Positions 18,799 to 27,286 of a stretch of DNA of 64,000 nucleotides are shown piece by piece (the stretch's first letter is position 1; each line of letters opens with the position of its first letter). The DNA lies in contig VIEA01000001.1 of assembly GCA_008087055.1 (NCBI GenBank), positions 843,346-907,345 on the forward strand, written 5' to 3'. This DNA is from Gammaproteobacteria bacterium LSUCC0096 (GTDB lineage: Bacteria; Pseudomonadota; Gammaproteobacteria; Pseudomonadales; Litorivicinaceae). The notes beneath the pieces were generated by a model. It was not told the DNA's origin, did not search any database, and was given only the letters and a program-made list of their open reading frames with translations. Made by a program: the position numbers and the translations under genes.

Positions 18799-21760
18799 CC
18801 TGGGAGCGACACGAGTATCCAGTCGCTAAAATCTCTACACCTGGCTCCGCCGAGTCTTCGACTTTTGGTTTCCAGCTTTGTGCATAAATCGTTTTTGACG
18901 TTTCTAGATTTGTCTTTTCATGCCCATACGTACCAGCCATTCCGCAACATCCGACGGACTCAATCTCAAGCGATTGCCCAGCCATAGCGAAAATTGGCTT
19001 CCATAGACCCAAGGATTCTTTCGCATTAGTCGCTTCTGTGCAGTGAGCAAATAGGCGGAAACGCTTAACTGGTAATGCTGTTGCGACTGCGCCTTCAACC
19101 AAGTGCTTGGCAATGAATTCCTGAACCAGTTCAACTTGCGGAACTGCAATGTCAGCTTCTTTATATTCAGAGCGATACGTCATAGTCATCGACGGATCGA
19201 GTCCGATCATCGGCAAACCGAGTGCTTCTACTTGCCTTAATTTGCGTGCATTCGATTCGCCAAGACGTTTGAACCAGCCTAGAAATCCGTGTACGTGAAG
19301 TGGTTTTCCATTTGGATGAAATGGCATGAGTGACGGCTCAAATTCCAGTAACTTGAGCAATTCAAACAAGTCGACAACCACAGATGTCTCGAAGTAACTC
19401 GTAAAGGCATCTTGAACGATCACTACCTGTCGACTGAATCGTCCAGGATCGGTGGATTTCATTTCTGTAAGCTTTACGAGATTAGTCATTTGGAAGCCGG
19501 CCTCGGCGATTGCTCGATGCGGATCTATCCCTGAAATAGAAGGGGAGTCAACCAATCCGAATCGAGCGAAAAGCCATTTACCAATCCTAGATTCCACTAA
19601 TGTGTTGTAAACCTTAGGAAGTTGGGCTGCGATAGGGAGTGCGTATTCCAGAGTGCCAACAATCCAGTCTTTTACGGGGCGTGAATAGCGCGTGTAGTAG
19701 GCACTTAAGAAATGACTTCTAAAAGTTGGAACGCTGACCTTGATCGGACATTGGCCTGTGCAAGACTTACACGCTAAGCACGTTGACATCGCCTCAAAGA
19801 CTTCATGATTGAAGTCATAGTTTGATTGCGAACGATTGAGTGTCCGCATGACACGGGCTGGCATCCCCATGATCTGCTGGCCGACTGTTAATGAGGGGAT
19901 CGATTGCAATCCATGATCTGACAGACGGGTTACCCACTCGCGCATCAGGCCGGCACGACCTTTCGGTGTATATCGCCTGTCTCGAGTTGCCTTCCAGCTT
20001 GGACACATTCGGTCGTCAAGGTCGTAATTATGGCAAGCACCGTTGCCATTGCAAAGCAAGGCTGTGCTGGCTGTTGACTGTAAAGCGGGAGTGATACGCC
20101 GATCATTTGCTCCTCGGGTTGGCACTTCATCAATTTTGAGAAGGGCTGACTCTGGATGTGGTCCAGCGATTTTTCCTGGGTTTAAGCGGTTGAGTGGGTC
20201 AAACAGTGCTTTGACTTGGCAGATGGCAGGATAAAGATTGCCAAAGAATAGCGGAGCATATTCAGAGCGCACACCTTTGCCATGTTCTCCCCATAGAAGA
20301 CCATGGTATTTCTTTGTTAAAGCAACGACCTCGTCCGTAATTTTTCGAACCATCTCCATGCTTTCTGGAGTCTTCAGATCCAAAAGTGGACGCACGTGCA
20401 GAACGCCGGCGTCGACGTGACCAAACATTCCATAATCAAGATCGTGGTCGTCTAAAAGATCGCGAAATTCGCCGATGTAAGGGGCTAAGTTTTCCGGCGG
20501 GACGCACGTATCTTCGACAAATGCGACTGGCTTTTTAGCGCCTTCAATACCGCCAAGCAATCCAACAGCGCGTTTTCGCATCGCCCAAACTTGCGATACT
20601 TGGCTTCTGCCGCGTGCAATTGCGTGCGCAAATGAACGTCCGCCGCCTTGCGCAACGGTCTCGAGATGCCTGCTAAACTGATCGACTTTGTCGTTTAGAA
20701 CGCCTGCGTCAAAATCTGTGAACTCAACAAGGTTTATCCCTTGGAGTGTCTTACTGGTTTGCGGAAAAAACTCAGCGACGCTGTCCCAAATGAAATCATT
20801 CATCGCCAGGTTCAGCACCTTGGAATCAACTGTCTCGATAGACGTTGCCCCATGCGTCATGAGTTCTTGAGCATCCAGTAGAGCATCCATAAACGACTCA
20901 TACTGAACAGCAACGAGAGCGACTTCTGTTGGTAGTGGTTCTAAATTGATTACTGCTTCACTAATGAAAGCCAATGTTCCCTCTGAACCACAAAGAACTG
21001 CATTGAGATCAAGTTGACCATCGTTGGTTCTAAGGTGTTTTAAGTCGTAACCCGTGAGGCAACGATTTAATTCCGGAAAACCGGCTGCAATATCGTTTTT
21101 ATTGGAGTCATGAAGATTACGCAGGGAATTACCAATCCGAAATTCCGCTGAATTCTTGGGAAGTGCATCCAGCTCGGCATCACTCATGACTCGCGTATTC
21201 AGTTCTTCACCGGTTAAAAGCACTGCCTTGAGGCTTATGACATGGTCGCGGGTTTTGCCGTACTTAACGGATCCTTGGCCGCTGGCATCAGTGTTAATCA
21301 TTCCACCAATCGTTGCGCGATTTGATGTTGATAGATCCGGCGCAAAAAAGAGCCCATGCTGGCGAATCTCTGCGTTGAGATGGTCTTTCACTGCACCACA
21401 TTGCACGCGGGCCCAGCGCTCTTCAACGTTGATCTCAAGAATTGCGTTCATGTGCTTACTGGTATCGACAACGACACCAGCCCCCAAGCTCTGTGCATTG
21501 GTACCGGTGCCGCCGCCGCGAGGGTAGAGGGTGACATCGTGTTCGTGCGCTGCTCGAGCGATGCGAACTAAATCTTCGTGATTTTTAGGAAATGCAACGA
21601 CTTGAGGGTAGACCTGATAAATGCTGTTATCTGTCGACAGAACGGTTCGAGTCGCGTCATCGCACTGGATTTCACCCTCAAACCCGAGTGAATGCAGCGC
21701 GCGCGCATAGCTCTGCGCGGTCTCAGCAACAGGCTCACGGTGGTCAAGACGCGGAATCAT
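18710..21760 (-). CDS. ydiJ: FAD-linked oxidase with Fe-S domain, YdiJ type (D-2-hydroxyglutarate dehydrogenase-like)
   Basis: Large oxidoreductase of about 1016 residues. Order: FAD-binding type 4 domain with PRGGGTGTNAQSLGAG, FAD-oxidase C-terminal domain (EDTCVPPENLA, GMFGHVDAGVLHVRP, GEHGKG, NRLNPGKI), then a glycolate-oxidase-like Fe-S part with CNGNGACHNYDLDDRMCPS and CLACKSCTGQCPIKV, and a CCG-type domain with GCCGMAGTYGHEK. The E. coli counterpart YdiJ oxidises D-2-hydroxyglutarate; the donor here is inferred. I start at ATG 21760 (MIPRLDHRE), matching the YdiJ N-terminus, rather than the TTG at 21787. It overlaps the yafS-like gene tail to tail. Confidence 0.93.
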   Translation of the reverse strand: MIPRLDHREPVAETAQSYARALHSLGFEGEIQCDDATRTVLSTDNSIYQVYPQVVAFPKNHEDLVRIARAAHEHDVTLYPRGGGTGTNAQSLGAGVVVDTSKHMNAILEINVEERWARVQCGAVKDHLNAEIRQHGLFFAPDLSTSNRATIGGMINTDASGQGSVKYGKTRDHVISLKAVLLTGEELNTRVMSDAELDALPKNSAEFRIGNSLRNLHDSNKNDIAAGFPELNRCLTGYDLKHLRTNDGQLDLNAVLCGSEGTLAFISEAVINLEPLPTEVALVAVQYESFMDALLDAQELMTHGATSIETVDSKVLNLAMNDFIWDSVAEFFPQTSKTLQGINLVEFTDFDAGVLNDKVDQFSRHLETVAQGGGRSFAHAIARGRSQVSQVWAMRKRAVGLLGGIEGAKKPVAFVEDTCVPPENLAPYIGEFRDLLDDHDLDYGMFGHVDAGVLHVRPLLDLKTPESMEMVRKITDEVVALTKKYHGLLWGEHGKGVRSEYAPLFFGNLYPAICQVKALFDPLNRLNPGKIAGPHPESALLKIDEVPTRGANDRRITPALQSTASTALLCNGNGACHNYDLDDRMCPSWKATRDRRYTPKGRAGLMREWVTRLSDHGLQSIPSLTVGQQIMGMPARVMRTLNRSQSNYDFNHEVFEAMSTCLACKSCTGQCPIKVSVPTFRSHFLSAYYTRYSRPVKDWIVGTLEYALPIAAQLPKVYNTLVESRIGKWLFARFGLVDSPSISGIDPHRAIAEAGFQMTNLVKLTEMKSTDPGRFSRQVVIVQDAFTSYFETSVVVDLFELLKLLEFEPSLMPFHPNGKPLHVHGFLGWFKRLGESNARKLRQVEALGLPMIGLDPSMTMTYRSEYKEADIAVPQVELVQEFIAKHLVEGAVATALPVKRFRLFAHCTEATNAKESLGLWKPIFAMAGQSLEIESVGCCGMAGTYGHEKTNLETSKTIYAQSWKPKVEDSAEPGVEILATGYSCRSQVKRLSDRSVRHPVSALRAILASVASPQQA

Positions 21761-21845
21761 CGCAGGACGCTCTCCAGAGATCGACAATCAAAGCGGAATT
21801 GTGTCATAAAAGGTCTGTAGAAACTACGTTGAGACCCCGTCTGTT

Positions 21846-22280
21846 ATGGCTTTTTGGGAAGAAAAGACGCTTGTTGAGATGACTGATTCCGAATGGGAGT
21901 CATTGTGTGACGGCTGTGGCTTATGTTGCCTGCATAAACTTGAGGACGTTGAGACCTTGCAGGTCGAGTTTACTTGCGTGAAATGTCGTTATTTAAATAC
22001 CGCTCGCCAGTGTGAGGTCTACGAGAAACGTACTGATATGGTTGAAGACTGTCTCAATGTCCGCGATCTGGACCCAGAATATTATCGGTGGCTACCGGAA
22101 AGCTGCGCTTATCGAAGAATTCATGAAGGAAAATCGCTGCCCGAGTGGCACCCTTTAATCGCAGGTAGCAGGCGAGCGATGGAGGAAGGGGGCTATGCCG
22201 TCGGAGATTGGGCGATTTCGGACAGTCTGGCCACCCCAGATGCTGATTTTATCGTACGCATCAAGGCAAGCGATAGTTAG
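21846..22280 (+). CDS. ycgN: YcgN family cysteine-cluster protein (UPF0260)
   Basis: 144-residue cytoplasmic protein of the YkgJ/YcgN group. The conserved cluster CDGCGLCCLHKL is at about residues 20-31, with further cysteines in CVKCRYLNTARQCEVYEKR and ESCAYR. The pattern suggests a metal or Fe-S site, but the function of the family is not established. Length and the FWEEKTLVEMTDSEWESLC start match E. coli YcgN. It is divergent from the YdiJ-type gene and ends 5 bp before a convergent hydrolase gene. Confidence 0.92.
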   Translation: MAFWEEKTLVEMTDSEWESLCDGCGLCCLHKLEDVETLQVEFTCVKCRYLNTARQCEVYEKRTDMVEDCLNVRDLDPEYYRWLPESCAYRRIHEGKSLPEWHPLIAGSRRAMEEGGYAVGDWAISDSLATPDADFIVRIKASDS

Positions 22281-22285
22281 TCTGA

Positions 22286-23218
22286 CTAATCGTCCAAAAA
22301 CGAGCGTATTTCAGAAACTTGCTCTGGAGTATTCAAAAAGGGCGCGTGTCCGGTATCCGGGATATCGAGTCTCTCCACTCTTAGCGCACTGTTGACCATA
22401 CGGTCGGCGATTGAGGCCGGCAAAATATCCGAATCCATGCCCCGTATCAGTAGCATCCTGGAAGTAATCGATGAAAACATCGTCCAGGCGAGTGTTGGAT
22501 TTTGGGCGCCACCAAATTGCTTCAATATCTGAGGGTCATAATGTTGCGTTAGCATCCCGTTATCGAGCCGTCGGACAGAGTGCGTTATAAGCAAATCCCA
22601 CTCTTCATCAGAAAGATAACCGAAGGGCGCGTATATCTGCTCAAAATAGGAGCGAGCCTCGCTAAGACTCGAGAAATATTGAGATTCTGACGCATAGTCG
22701 CGAATACGCTGAATAGCATCTTCAGGGACTTCAGGACCGATATCATTGATGACCAGTCGATCGATTAAACGGCGTGTTTTTGGGTTTGACGCCATCATCA
22801 TACCCAGTGCGCCACCCATGCTAGTGCCGACCCAGTGCGCGCGACCTGACACGTTAAATTTCTTTAGCAAATCAACGGCAAGTGACTGATAAAAAGAGAA
22901 ATTATATCGATCAGGGTCAACCCAGTCACTGTAACCTCGGCCCGGCGTATCAGGACAAATAACGAAGTGTGATGAAGACAGTGCGCGCGCAAGCGAAAGG
23001 AAGTCAGACCCATTCCTAGCGAAACCATGCCAACAAATGACAGCTTTATTTGACGGTTCGCCAAGAGTTCGAACGAATAACTGAATTCCTCGTATCTCTA
23101 CGAGATGCTCACAGAATCCTTGGTTGGCTGATGGGGAAGAGGGGCTGTTAACTGTACTCGCAGAGATAGGCCGTTGGCTCAGTAACCTCGACGCTAAAAC
23201 TTTGATCTTTTGGTACAT
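22286..23218 (-). CDS. Alpha/beta hydrolase
   Basis: About 310 residues of the alpha/beta-hydrolase fold. The oxyanion region is CWHGFARNGSDF, the nucleophile elbow is GTSMGGALG, the acid is probably the Asp in LIRGMDSDILP, and the His lies in DTGHAPFLN. Substrate is not recognisable. The ATG at 23218 is preferred over 23233 because GAGAGGAG stands 5 bp before it. Either start lies inside the end of ppnP (about 71 bp overlap), so translation is probably coupled. No signal peptide; the first 35 residues are a Ser/Pro-rich extension. Confidence 0.85.
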   Translation of the reverse strand: MYQKIKVLASRLLSQRPISASTVNSPSSPSANQGFCEHLVEIRGIQLFVRTLGEPSNKAVICWHGFARNGSDFLSLARALSSSHFVICPDTPGRGYSDWVDPDRYNFSFYQSLAVDLLKKFNVSGRAHWVGTSMGGALGMMMASNPKTRRLIDRLVINDIGPEVPEDAIQRIRDYASESQYFSSLSEARSYFEQIYAPFGYLSDEEWDLLITHSVRRLDNGMLTQHYDPQILKQFGGAQNPTLAWTMFSSITSRMLLIRGMDSDILPASIADRMVNSALRVERLDIPDTGHAPFLNTPEQVSEIRSFLDD

Positions 23219-23426
23219 TGAACTCCTCTCCATCGGAATACAGAACAGGCTCTGGGTCTGATTGACGTTGTACTACAAGAGCACCACTGATCACCACCAT
23301 TCGCTCATCTTGAGAAGTTGAAAATTCATACGATCCCGGTGCCATCACACCAACAGAGCTTTTTCCATTGGAGTTATCAAACCCCAGTGATAGCACCTGA
23401 TCATCAAAATAACGATTTACTTGCAT
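23148..23426 (-). CDS. ppnP: Pyrimidine/purine nucleoside phosphorylase PpnP
   Basis: Small beta-barrel (cupin-like) enzyme of 92 residues that phosphorolyses several nucleosides to base and ribose-1-phosphate. Motifs match the family: NRYFDDQVLSLGF, SVGVMAPGSYEFST, MVVISGAL and FNVPKDQSFSVEVTEPTAYLCEY. An AGGGAG ribosome-binding site 9 bp before the ATG is part of a short perfect palindrome. It is followed by, and overlaps, the hydrolase gene. Confidence 0.93.
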   Translation of the reverse strand: MQVNRYFDDQVLSLGFDNSNGKSSVGVMAPGSYEFSTSQDERMVVISGALVVQRQSDPEPVLYSDGEEFNVPKDQSFSVEVTEPTAYLCEYS

Positions 23427-23429
23427 GAG

Positions 23430-23442
23430 AAGGGACTCCCTT
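23430..23442 (-). repeat. Palindrome covering the ppnP ribosome-binding site
   Basis: Perfect inverted repeat AAGGGA-C-TCCCTT. In the ppnP mRNA it can fold as a 5-bp stem with a 3-nt loop that would sequester the GGGAG ribosome-binding site. It could also be a small protein-binding site. No function is proven. Confidence 0.4.
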
Positions 23443-23479
23443 TTTAAGGCTCCTAAACAGAACCAAAACTACTATTTAA

Positions 23480-23495
23480 CATAATAATGATTATG
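23480..23495. repeat. AT-rich palindrome between ppnP and the DUF1330 gene
   Basis: CATAAT-AATG-ATTATG, a perfect inverted repeat of 6-bp arms spanning the stop codon of the DUF1330 gene and lying 54-69 bp before ppnP. It resembles part of a Fur-type or other dimeric-regulator site, but matches no consensus fully. Confidence 0.3.
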
Positions 23496-23796
23496 CGCAA
23501 TTTGAGTCAGGATCAACACCAATAATTGTGAAGTTACCAGCACTCGCTCTTAACTCAAGCAAATCGTGATATGCATCTGACTCATACCAGTCTGTCATTG
23601 CATCAGCCGTTGGAAACCAAAACAGCGCGACTTGTGAAAAATCACCAAGACCATTCTCATCATCGAGTGTCATTGGCTTTTCAGCCCGAAATCGAATCTC
23701 TCCACCGTACGGCTCCAAGGTCACAGGAACTTTCTCTCGATAAGTATTAAAGTCAGACAGATTCTTCACTCGAATTAATGCGATCATGCGAACCAT
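23491..23796 (-). CDS. DUF1330-like small dimeric alpha/beta-barrel protein
   Basis: 101 residues with the features of the DUF1330 / ferredoxin-like barrel group: a first strand MIALIRVKNLSDFNTYREKVP, a central GGEIRFRAEKP, then FSQVALFWFPTADAMTDWYESDAYHDLLELR. Members are usually small cytoplasmic proteins of unknown role. The ATG at 23796 has AAGGA about 9 bp upstream; an inner ATG at 23787 is possible. It is divergent from and nearly abutting the AlkA-type gene, and is followed by ppnP 64 bp on. Confidence 0.8.
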   Translation of the reverse strand: MVRMIALIRVKNLSDFNTYREKVPVTLEPYGGEIRFRAEKPMTLDDENGLGDFSQVALFWFPTADAMTDWYESDAYHDLLELRASAGNFTIIGVDPDSNCA

Positions 23797-23818
23797 TATT
23801 GGGATTCCTTTTTTCTTT

Positions 23819-24424
23819 ATGATTTTTTCTGAATCAGCGCAAAGCGCATATCGTCATCTAACCAAGCTCGGATCGAAAAAGCTATTGGAATTTGTTGAAT
23901 CGACCGGCCCAATTGAGATTCCGAGTCGTTATGGCGACGATTACTTGATTGGCTTGGCCCGGATCGTTGTTGGTCAACAATTGTCAAATCAAGCCGCAAA
24001 GTCTATCTGGGAGCGTTTAGTACTGCGGTTTCAGGATCGATCAGCCCTCATAGGTGCACTCAGGAATCTAGAAACCAGCGATACCGGTCTTTCCGCATCA
24101 AAACGGCGAACGCTCAGCGAGTTGATGCATCTCGGGGATGCTTGGATGGCGGAGATTGCTACAAACCCTGAGCCCAAGCGCCGTGATGCATTGCTCGCAA
24201 TATGGGGGCTCGGCCCGTGGTCAGTTGCGATGTGGGAGTTATTTGTCTTGCAAAGCGCTGATCAGTGGAGCGATAACGACCTGATTCTTAAGCGAATAAG
24301 TGAGCTTCTTGCAGCTGATGCGGGCATGAGCCGAACTGAGTTCGTTCAGAAATCCGCGCCATTTCGATCGTATTTTGCCCTGTATTGCTGGCGATTTAAC
24401 GATGCTCAACGAGCGAAGCCATAG
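23819..24424 (+). CDS. DNA-3-methyladenine glycosylase II, AlkA-type (HhH-GPD)
   Basis: Base-excision repair enzyme that removes alkylated purines. About 201 residues. Helix-hairpin-helix plus GPD loop: LLAIWGLGPWSVAMWELFVL followed by the catalytic Asp in SDNDLIL. The N-terminal region carries the family motif GLARIVVGQQLSNQAA. I take ATG 23819 (MIFSESAQSAY) because the longer form from 23786 reads into the divergent gene's start and adds a hydrophobic stretch; neither start has a good ribosome-binding site. The 3' end overlaps convergent cbbR by 29 bp. Confidence 0.87.
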   Translation: MIFSESAQSAYRHLTKLGSKKLLEFVESTGPIEIPSRYGDDYLIGLARIVVGQQLSNQAAKSIWERLVLRFQDRSALIGALRNLETSDTGLSASKRRTLSELMHLGDAWMAEIATNPEPKRRDALLAIWGLGPWSVAMWELFVLQSADQWSDNDLILKRISELLAADAGMSRTEFVQKSAPFRSYFALYCWRFNDAQRAKP

Positions 24425-25325
24425 AGTTTTCTCTTGTCTCGTGCAGGAATTCAAGAAACTGCTCTGCAACCAAGGAGAGATGCTTTGCTTTGTGATGCAT
24501 CGCATACCATCGCCGTTTGAGCGGGAAACCATCAACATTTAAGATCACCAGCTCTCGCGCAGACAACTCAAGGCGCATCGAATGCAATGGTAAATAGGCA
24601 ATACCAAGACCTGATAGTGCTGCAAGCTTGATAGCCTCACTATCTTCGAATTCCATGTGAGGGTTGAGTTTGAGTCCCTCCTCGGCTAGACGTCTTTCAA
24701 TTGCTTGCCGAGTTCCCGAGCCTGGTTCACGACTTATCACGTCAGCCTCAACGAGTTGTTTGAGCGTGATTGACGAAACTCCCGCGAGCGGATGATAAGG
24801 ATTCGCCACAAAAACAATTTCATTGTCCGAAATCGGTGTATGAGTCAGTGCCTGCTGCTCTGGCGGCGTTCCCATAATGTAAACATCATCCAGATTTTGA
24901 GCCATTCGCTGCATGATCTGCTCACGGTTACCCATGACTACTCGGGGTTCAACACCAGGAAATCGGCGTTTAAACTCGCCGACGCGCTGAGGAAGGAAAT
25001 ACTTGGTTGTGGTGACGACTCCAAGGCTCAGAGGACCAGAGATGTCTTCGTGAACACTGCTCAAGTTGCTTTTCATTGCCTCCAGTCGATCAAGGATGTC
25101 ACGAGACGCTGCAGCAACCTCCTCGCCGGCCTGTGTGAGATAGAGACTTTTCCCAATTTGATCAATTAAAGGTATTCCTATCTTTTCTTCGAGCGCCTTG
25201 ATTTGCATCGATACGGATGGCTGGGTGAGACTCACTTCTTTTGCTGCTTGAGTAATCGAGCCAAGTCTTGACACTGCTTCAAACAACTTCATTTGCTGAA
25301 TTGTTGGCAAATAGATTTTATGCAT
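24396..25325 (-). CDS. cbbR: LysR-type regulator CbbR of the RuBisCO operon
   Basis: 309-residue LysR-family regulator. The N-terminal winged helix-turn-helix is at about residues 8-65 (LFEAVSRLGSITQAAKEVSLTQPSVSMQIKALEEKIG). It is followed by the periplasmic-binding-protein-like effector domain (LGVVTTTKYFLPQ, NREQIMQRMAQNLDDVYIMG). Members that stand divergent to cbbL sense Calvin-cycle metabolites or NADPH and activate cbb transcription. Its ATG overlaps a candidate half-site, suggesting autoregulation. GAGG lies 7 bp before the start. Confidence 0.94.
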   Translation of the reverse strand: MHKIYLPTIQQMKLFEAVSRLGSITQAAKEVSLTQPSVSMQIKALEEKIGIPLIDQIGKSLYLTQAGEEVAAASRDILDRLEAMKSNLSSVHEDISGPLSLGVVTTTKYFLPQRVGEFKRRFPGVEPRVVMGNREQIMQRMAQNLDDVYIMGTPPEQQALTHTPISDNEIVFVANPYHPLAGVSSITLKQLVEADVISREPGSGTRQAIERRLAEEGLKLNPHMEFEDSEAIKLAALSGLGIAYLPLHSMRLELSARELVILNVDGFPLKRRWYAMHHKAKHLSLVAEQFLEFLHETRENSMASLVEHR

Positions 25326-25371
25326 AAGTAAACCTCTATGTCATGCATATAAATAATCTATTTTTACTTAT
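25324..25371. promoter_or_regulatory. Candidate CbbR operator between cbbR and cbbL
   Basis: Three copies of one half-site: ATAAGTAA at 25324-25331, ATAAATAA at 25349-25356, and its inverted form TTACTTAT at 25364-25371. The last two form a dyad with 7 bp between arms, which fits the TNA-N7-TNA layout reported for CbbR sites. The first copy overlaps the cbbR start codon; the last overlaps the predicted cbbL -35. Function is inferred. Confidence 0.55.
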
Positions 25372-25390
25372 ATCTCAACTACCCTAATCT
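25363..25390 (+). promoter_or_regulatory. Possible cbbL promoter
   Basis: TTTACT (25363-25368), 16 bp, TAATCT (25385-25390), with a leader of about 30 nt to the cbbL ATG. The -35 is weak and overlaps the inverted ATAARTAA element, as expected for a LysR-activated promoter. Confidence 0.35.
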
Positions 25391-25426
25391 CACTTTCATT
25401 CTTTCAGCCACGGAAAAGGATAAGAA

Positions 25427-26857
25427 ATGTCTAAAGAACAGGGAAAGAGTTACAGCGCGGGCGTTAAAGAATACCGCGAAACCTATTGGATGCCGGAATA
25501 CGTGCCAAAAGACACAGATTTCCTGGCGTGTTTCAAAATCATTCCTCAGGAAGGCGTGCCGCGCGAAGAAGCCGCTGCTGCTGTTGCAGCTGAGAGCTCG
25601 ACCGGTACCTGGACCACAGTATGGACAGATTTGCTTACCGATCTGGATCACTACAAAGGGCGTGCCTACGCGATCGAAGATGTACCAGGAAGCGATGATG
25701 CTTATTACGCGTTTATCGCCTATCCAATCGACCTTTTCGAAGAGGGATCTGTCGTTAACGTTCTGACTTCGTTGGTCGGTAACGTATTTGGATTTAAAGC
25801 AGTCCGTTCATTGCGCCTCGAAGATGTAAGGATTCCAATTGCATATGTCATGACATGTGGAGGACCACCACACGGTATTCAGGTTGAGCGTGATTTGATG
25901 AATAAATACGGTCGCCCAATGCTTGGCTGTACGATCAAGCCGAAGCTCGGTCTGTCAGGCAAGAACTACGGTCGAGCTGTGTATGAGTGCCTACGCGGTG
26001 GCCTTGATTTCACGAAAGATGATGAAAACGTGAATTCACAGCCATTTATGCGCTGGCGCCAGCGATTCGATTTTGTCATGGAGGCGATTAACAAAGCGGA
26101 AGCTGAGACAGGTGAGCGCAAAGGCCACTATCTCAACGTGACCGCCCCTACTCCAGAAGAAATGTACAAGCGGGCCGAATACGCAAAAGAAATCGGCGCA
26201 CCAATTATCATGCATGACTATCTCACCGGCGGATTTACGGCGAATACCGGTCTTGCAAACTGGTGTCGCGACAACGGAATGCTTTTGCACATTCACCGCG
26301 CGATGCACGCTGTTCTCGACAGAAACCCAAATCATGGCATTCACTTCCGGGTGCTAACTAAAATGCTTCGGTTGTCTGGTGGCGACCATCTGCATACGGG
26401 TACCGTGGTTGGGAAGCTTGAGGGTGATCGTGCTTCGACCCTTGGCTGGATCGATCTGTTACGTGAAAGCTACGTAAAAGAAGATCGCTCACGGGGAATC
26501 TTCTTTGATCAAGACTGGGGATCAATGCCTGGAGGCTTTGCTGTTGCATCTGGTGGTATTCACGTCTGGCACATGCCGGCTTTGGTCACCATTTTCGGTG
26601 ATGATGCAGTACTTCAGTTTGGTGGCGGTACGCTAGGCCACCCATGGGGTAACGCAGCTGGCGCTGCAGCAAACCGAGTCGCTTTGGAAGCCTGTGTTGA
26701 AGCGCGCAACCAAGGTCGTGAACTCGAAAAAGAAGGCAAGGAAATCCTTCAAGCTGCGGCAAAATCGAGCCCAGAGCTCGCGACAGCGATGGAAACATGG
26801 AAAGAGATCAAGTTCGAATTCGATACAGTCGACAAACTTGATGTTCAACACCGCTAA
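25427..26857 (+). CDS. cbbL: RuBisCO large subunit, form IA
   Basis: Catalytic subunit of ribulose-1,5-bisphosphate carboxylase, the CO2-fixing step of the Calvin cycle. 476 residues. The active site is complete: K171 in KPKLGLS, carbamylated K197 with D199 and E200 in [11 protein letters not shown]290 in LHIHRAMHA, and loop-6 K330 in GKLEGDR. Sequence style ([41 protein letters not shown]) is of the proteobacterial green-like IA type. AAGGA precedes the ATG. It is followed by cbbS after 20 bp and then cbbQO, marking the non-carboxysomal subgroup. No carboxysome genes are present here. Confidence 0.98.
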   Translation: MSKEQGKSYSAGVKEYRETYWMPEYVPKDTDFLACFKIIPQEGVPREEAAAAVAAESSTGTWTTVWTDLLTDLDHYKGRAYAIEDVPGSDDAYYAFIAYPIDLFEEGSVVNVLTSLVGNVFGFKAVRSLRLEDVRIPIAYVMTCGGPPHGIQVERDLMNKYGRPMLGCTIKPKLGLSGKNYGRAVYECLRGGLDFTKDDENVNSQPFMRWRQRFDFVMEAINKAEAETGERKGHYLNVTAPTPEEMYKRAEYAKEIGAPIIMHDYLTGGFTANTGLANWCRDNGMLLHIHRAMHAVLDRNPNHGIHFRVLTKMLRLSGGDHLHTGTVVGKLEGDRASTLGWIDLLRESYVKEDRSRGIFFDQDWGSMPGGFAVASGGIHVWHMPALVTIFGDDAVLQFGGGTLGHPWGNAAGAAANRVALEACVEARNQGRELEKEGKEILQAAAKSSPELATAMETWKEIKFEFDTVDKLDVQHR

Positions 26858-26877
26858 TCAATAAGAAGGAAAGAACA

Positions 26878-27234
26878 ATGAGCGCTATTCAAGATTATAA
26901 ATCGTCGCTTTCAGACGTTACCAGCCGCAAGTTTGAGACCTTCTCTTATTTGCCTGAAATGGATAAGGATAGAATTCGGAGACAAGTCGAATATATCGTG
27001 TCGCAAGGTTGGAACCCGGCTGTCGAGCATACCGAGCCGGAAAATGCGATGGATCACTACTGGTACATGTGGAAGCTTCCAATGTTCGGCGAATCTGACG
27101 TGGATCGTATTCTAGGTGAGGCGGAAGCATGTCATAAAGCCCACCCACATAACCATGTTCGCTTGGTCGGATATGACAACTATAAACAGTCCAAAGGTGC
27201 TGAAATGGTTGTCTATCGTGGCAATCCGGTCTAA
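26878..27234 (+). CDS. cbbS: RuBisCO small subunit
   Basis: 118-residue subunit that caps the L8 core of form I RuBisCO. Family motifs are [50 protein letters not shown] and [15 protein letters not shown]. The N-terminus lacks the extension of plant small subunits. AAGGA lies 7 bp before the ATG. A strong hairpin follows the stop and separates cbbLS from cbbQO. Confidence 0.98.
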   Translation: MSAIQDYKSSLSDVTSRKFETFSYLPEMDKDRIRRQVEYIVSQGWNPAVEHTEPENAMDHYWYMWKLPMFGESDVDRILGEAEACHKAHPHNHVRLVGYDNYKQSKGAEMVVYRGNPV

Positions 27235-27240
27235 CGCGAA

Positions 27241-27266
27241 AATGACCCCGGGCGACCGGGGTCATT
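27241..27266 (+). terminator. Strong hairpin between cbbS and cbbQ (attenuator or mRNA stabiliser)
   Basis: Perfect 11-bp stem AATGACCCCGG (27241-27251) and CCGGGGTCATT (27256-27266) closed by the GNRA-type tetraloop GCGA. A short GCTTTT follows. With so weak a T run it may only partly terminate, giving more cbbLS than cbbQO message, or protect the 3' end of cbbLS. Confidence 0.75.
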
Positions 27267-27286
27267 GCTTTTGACGGAGCATGAAT

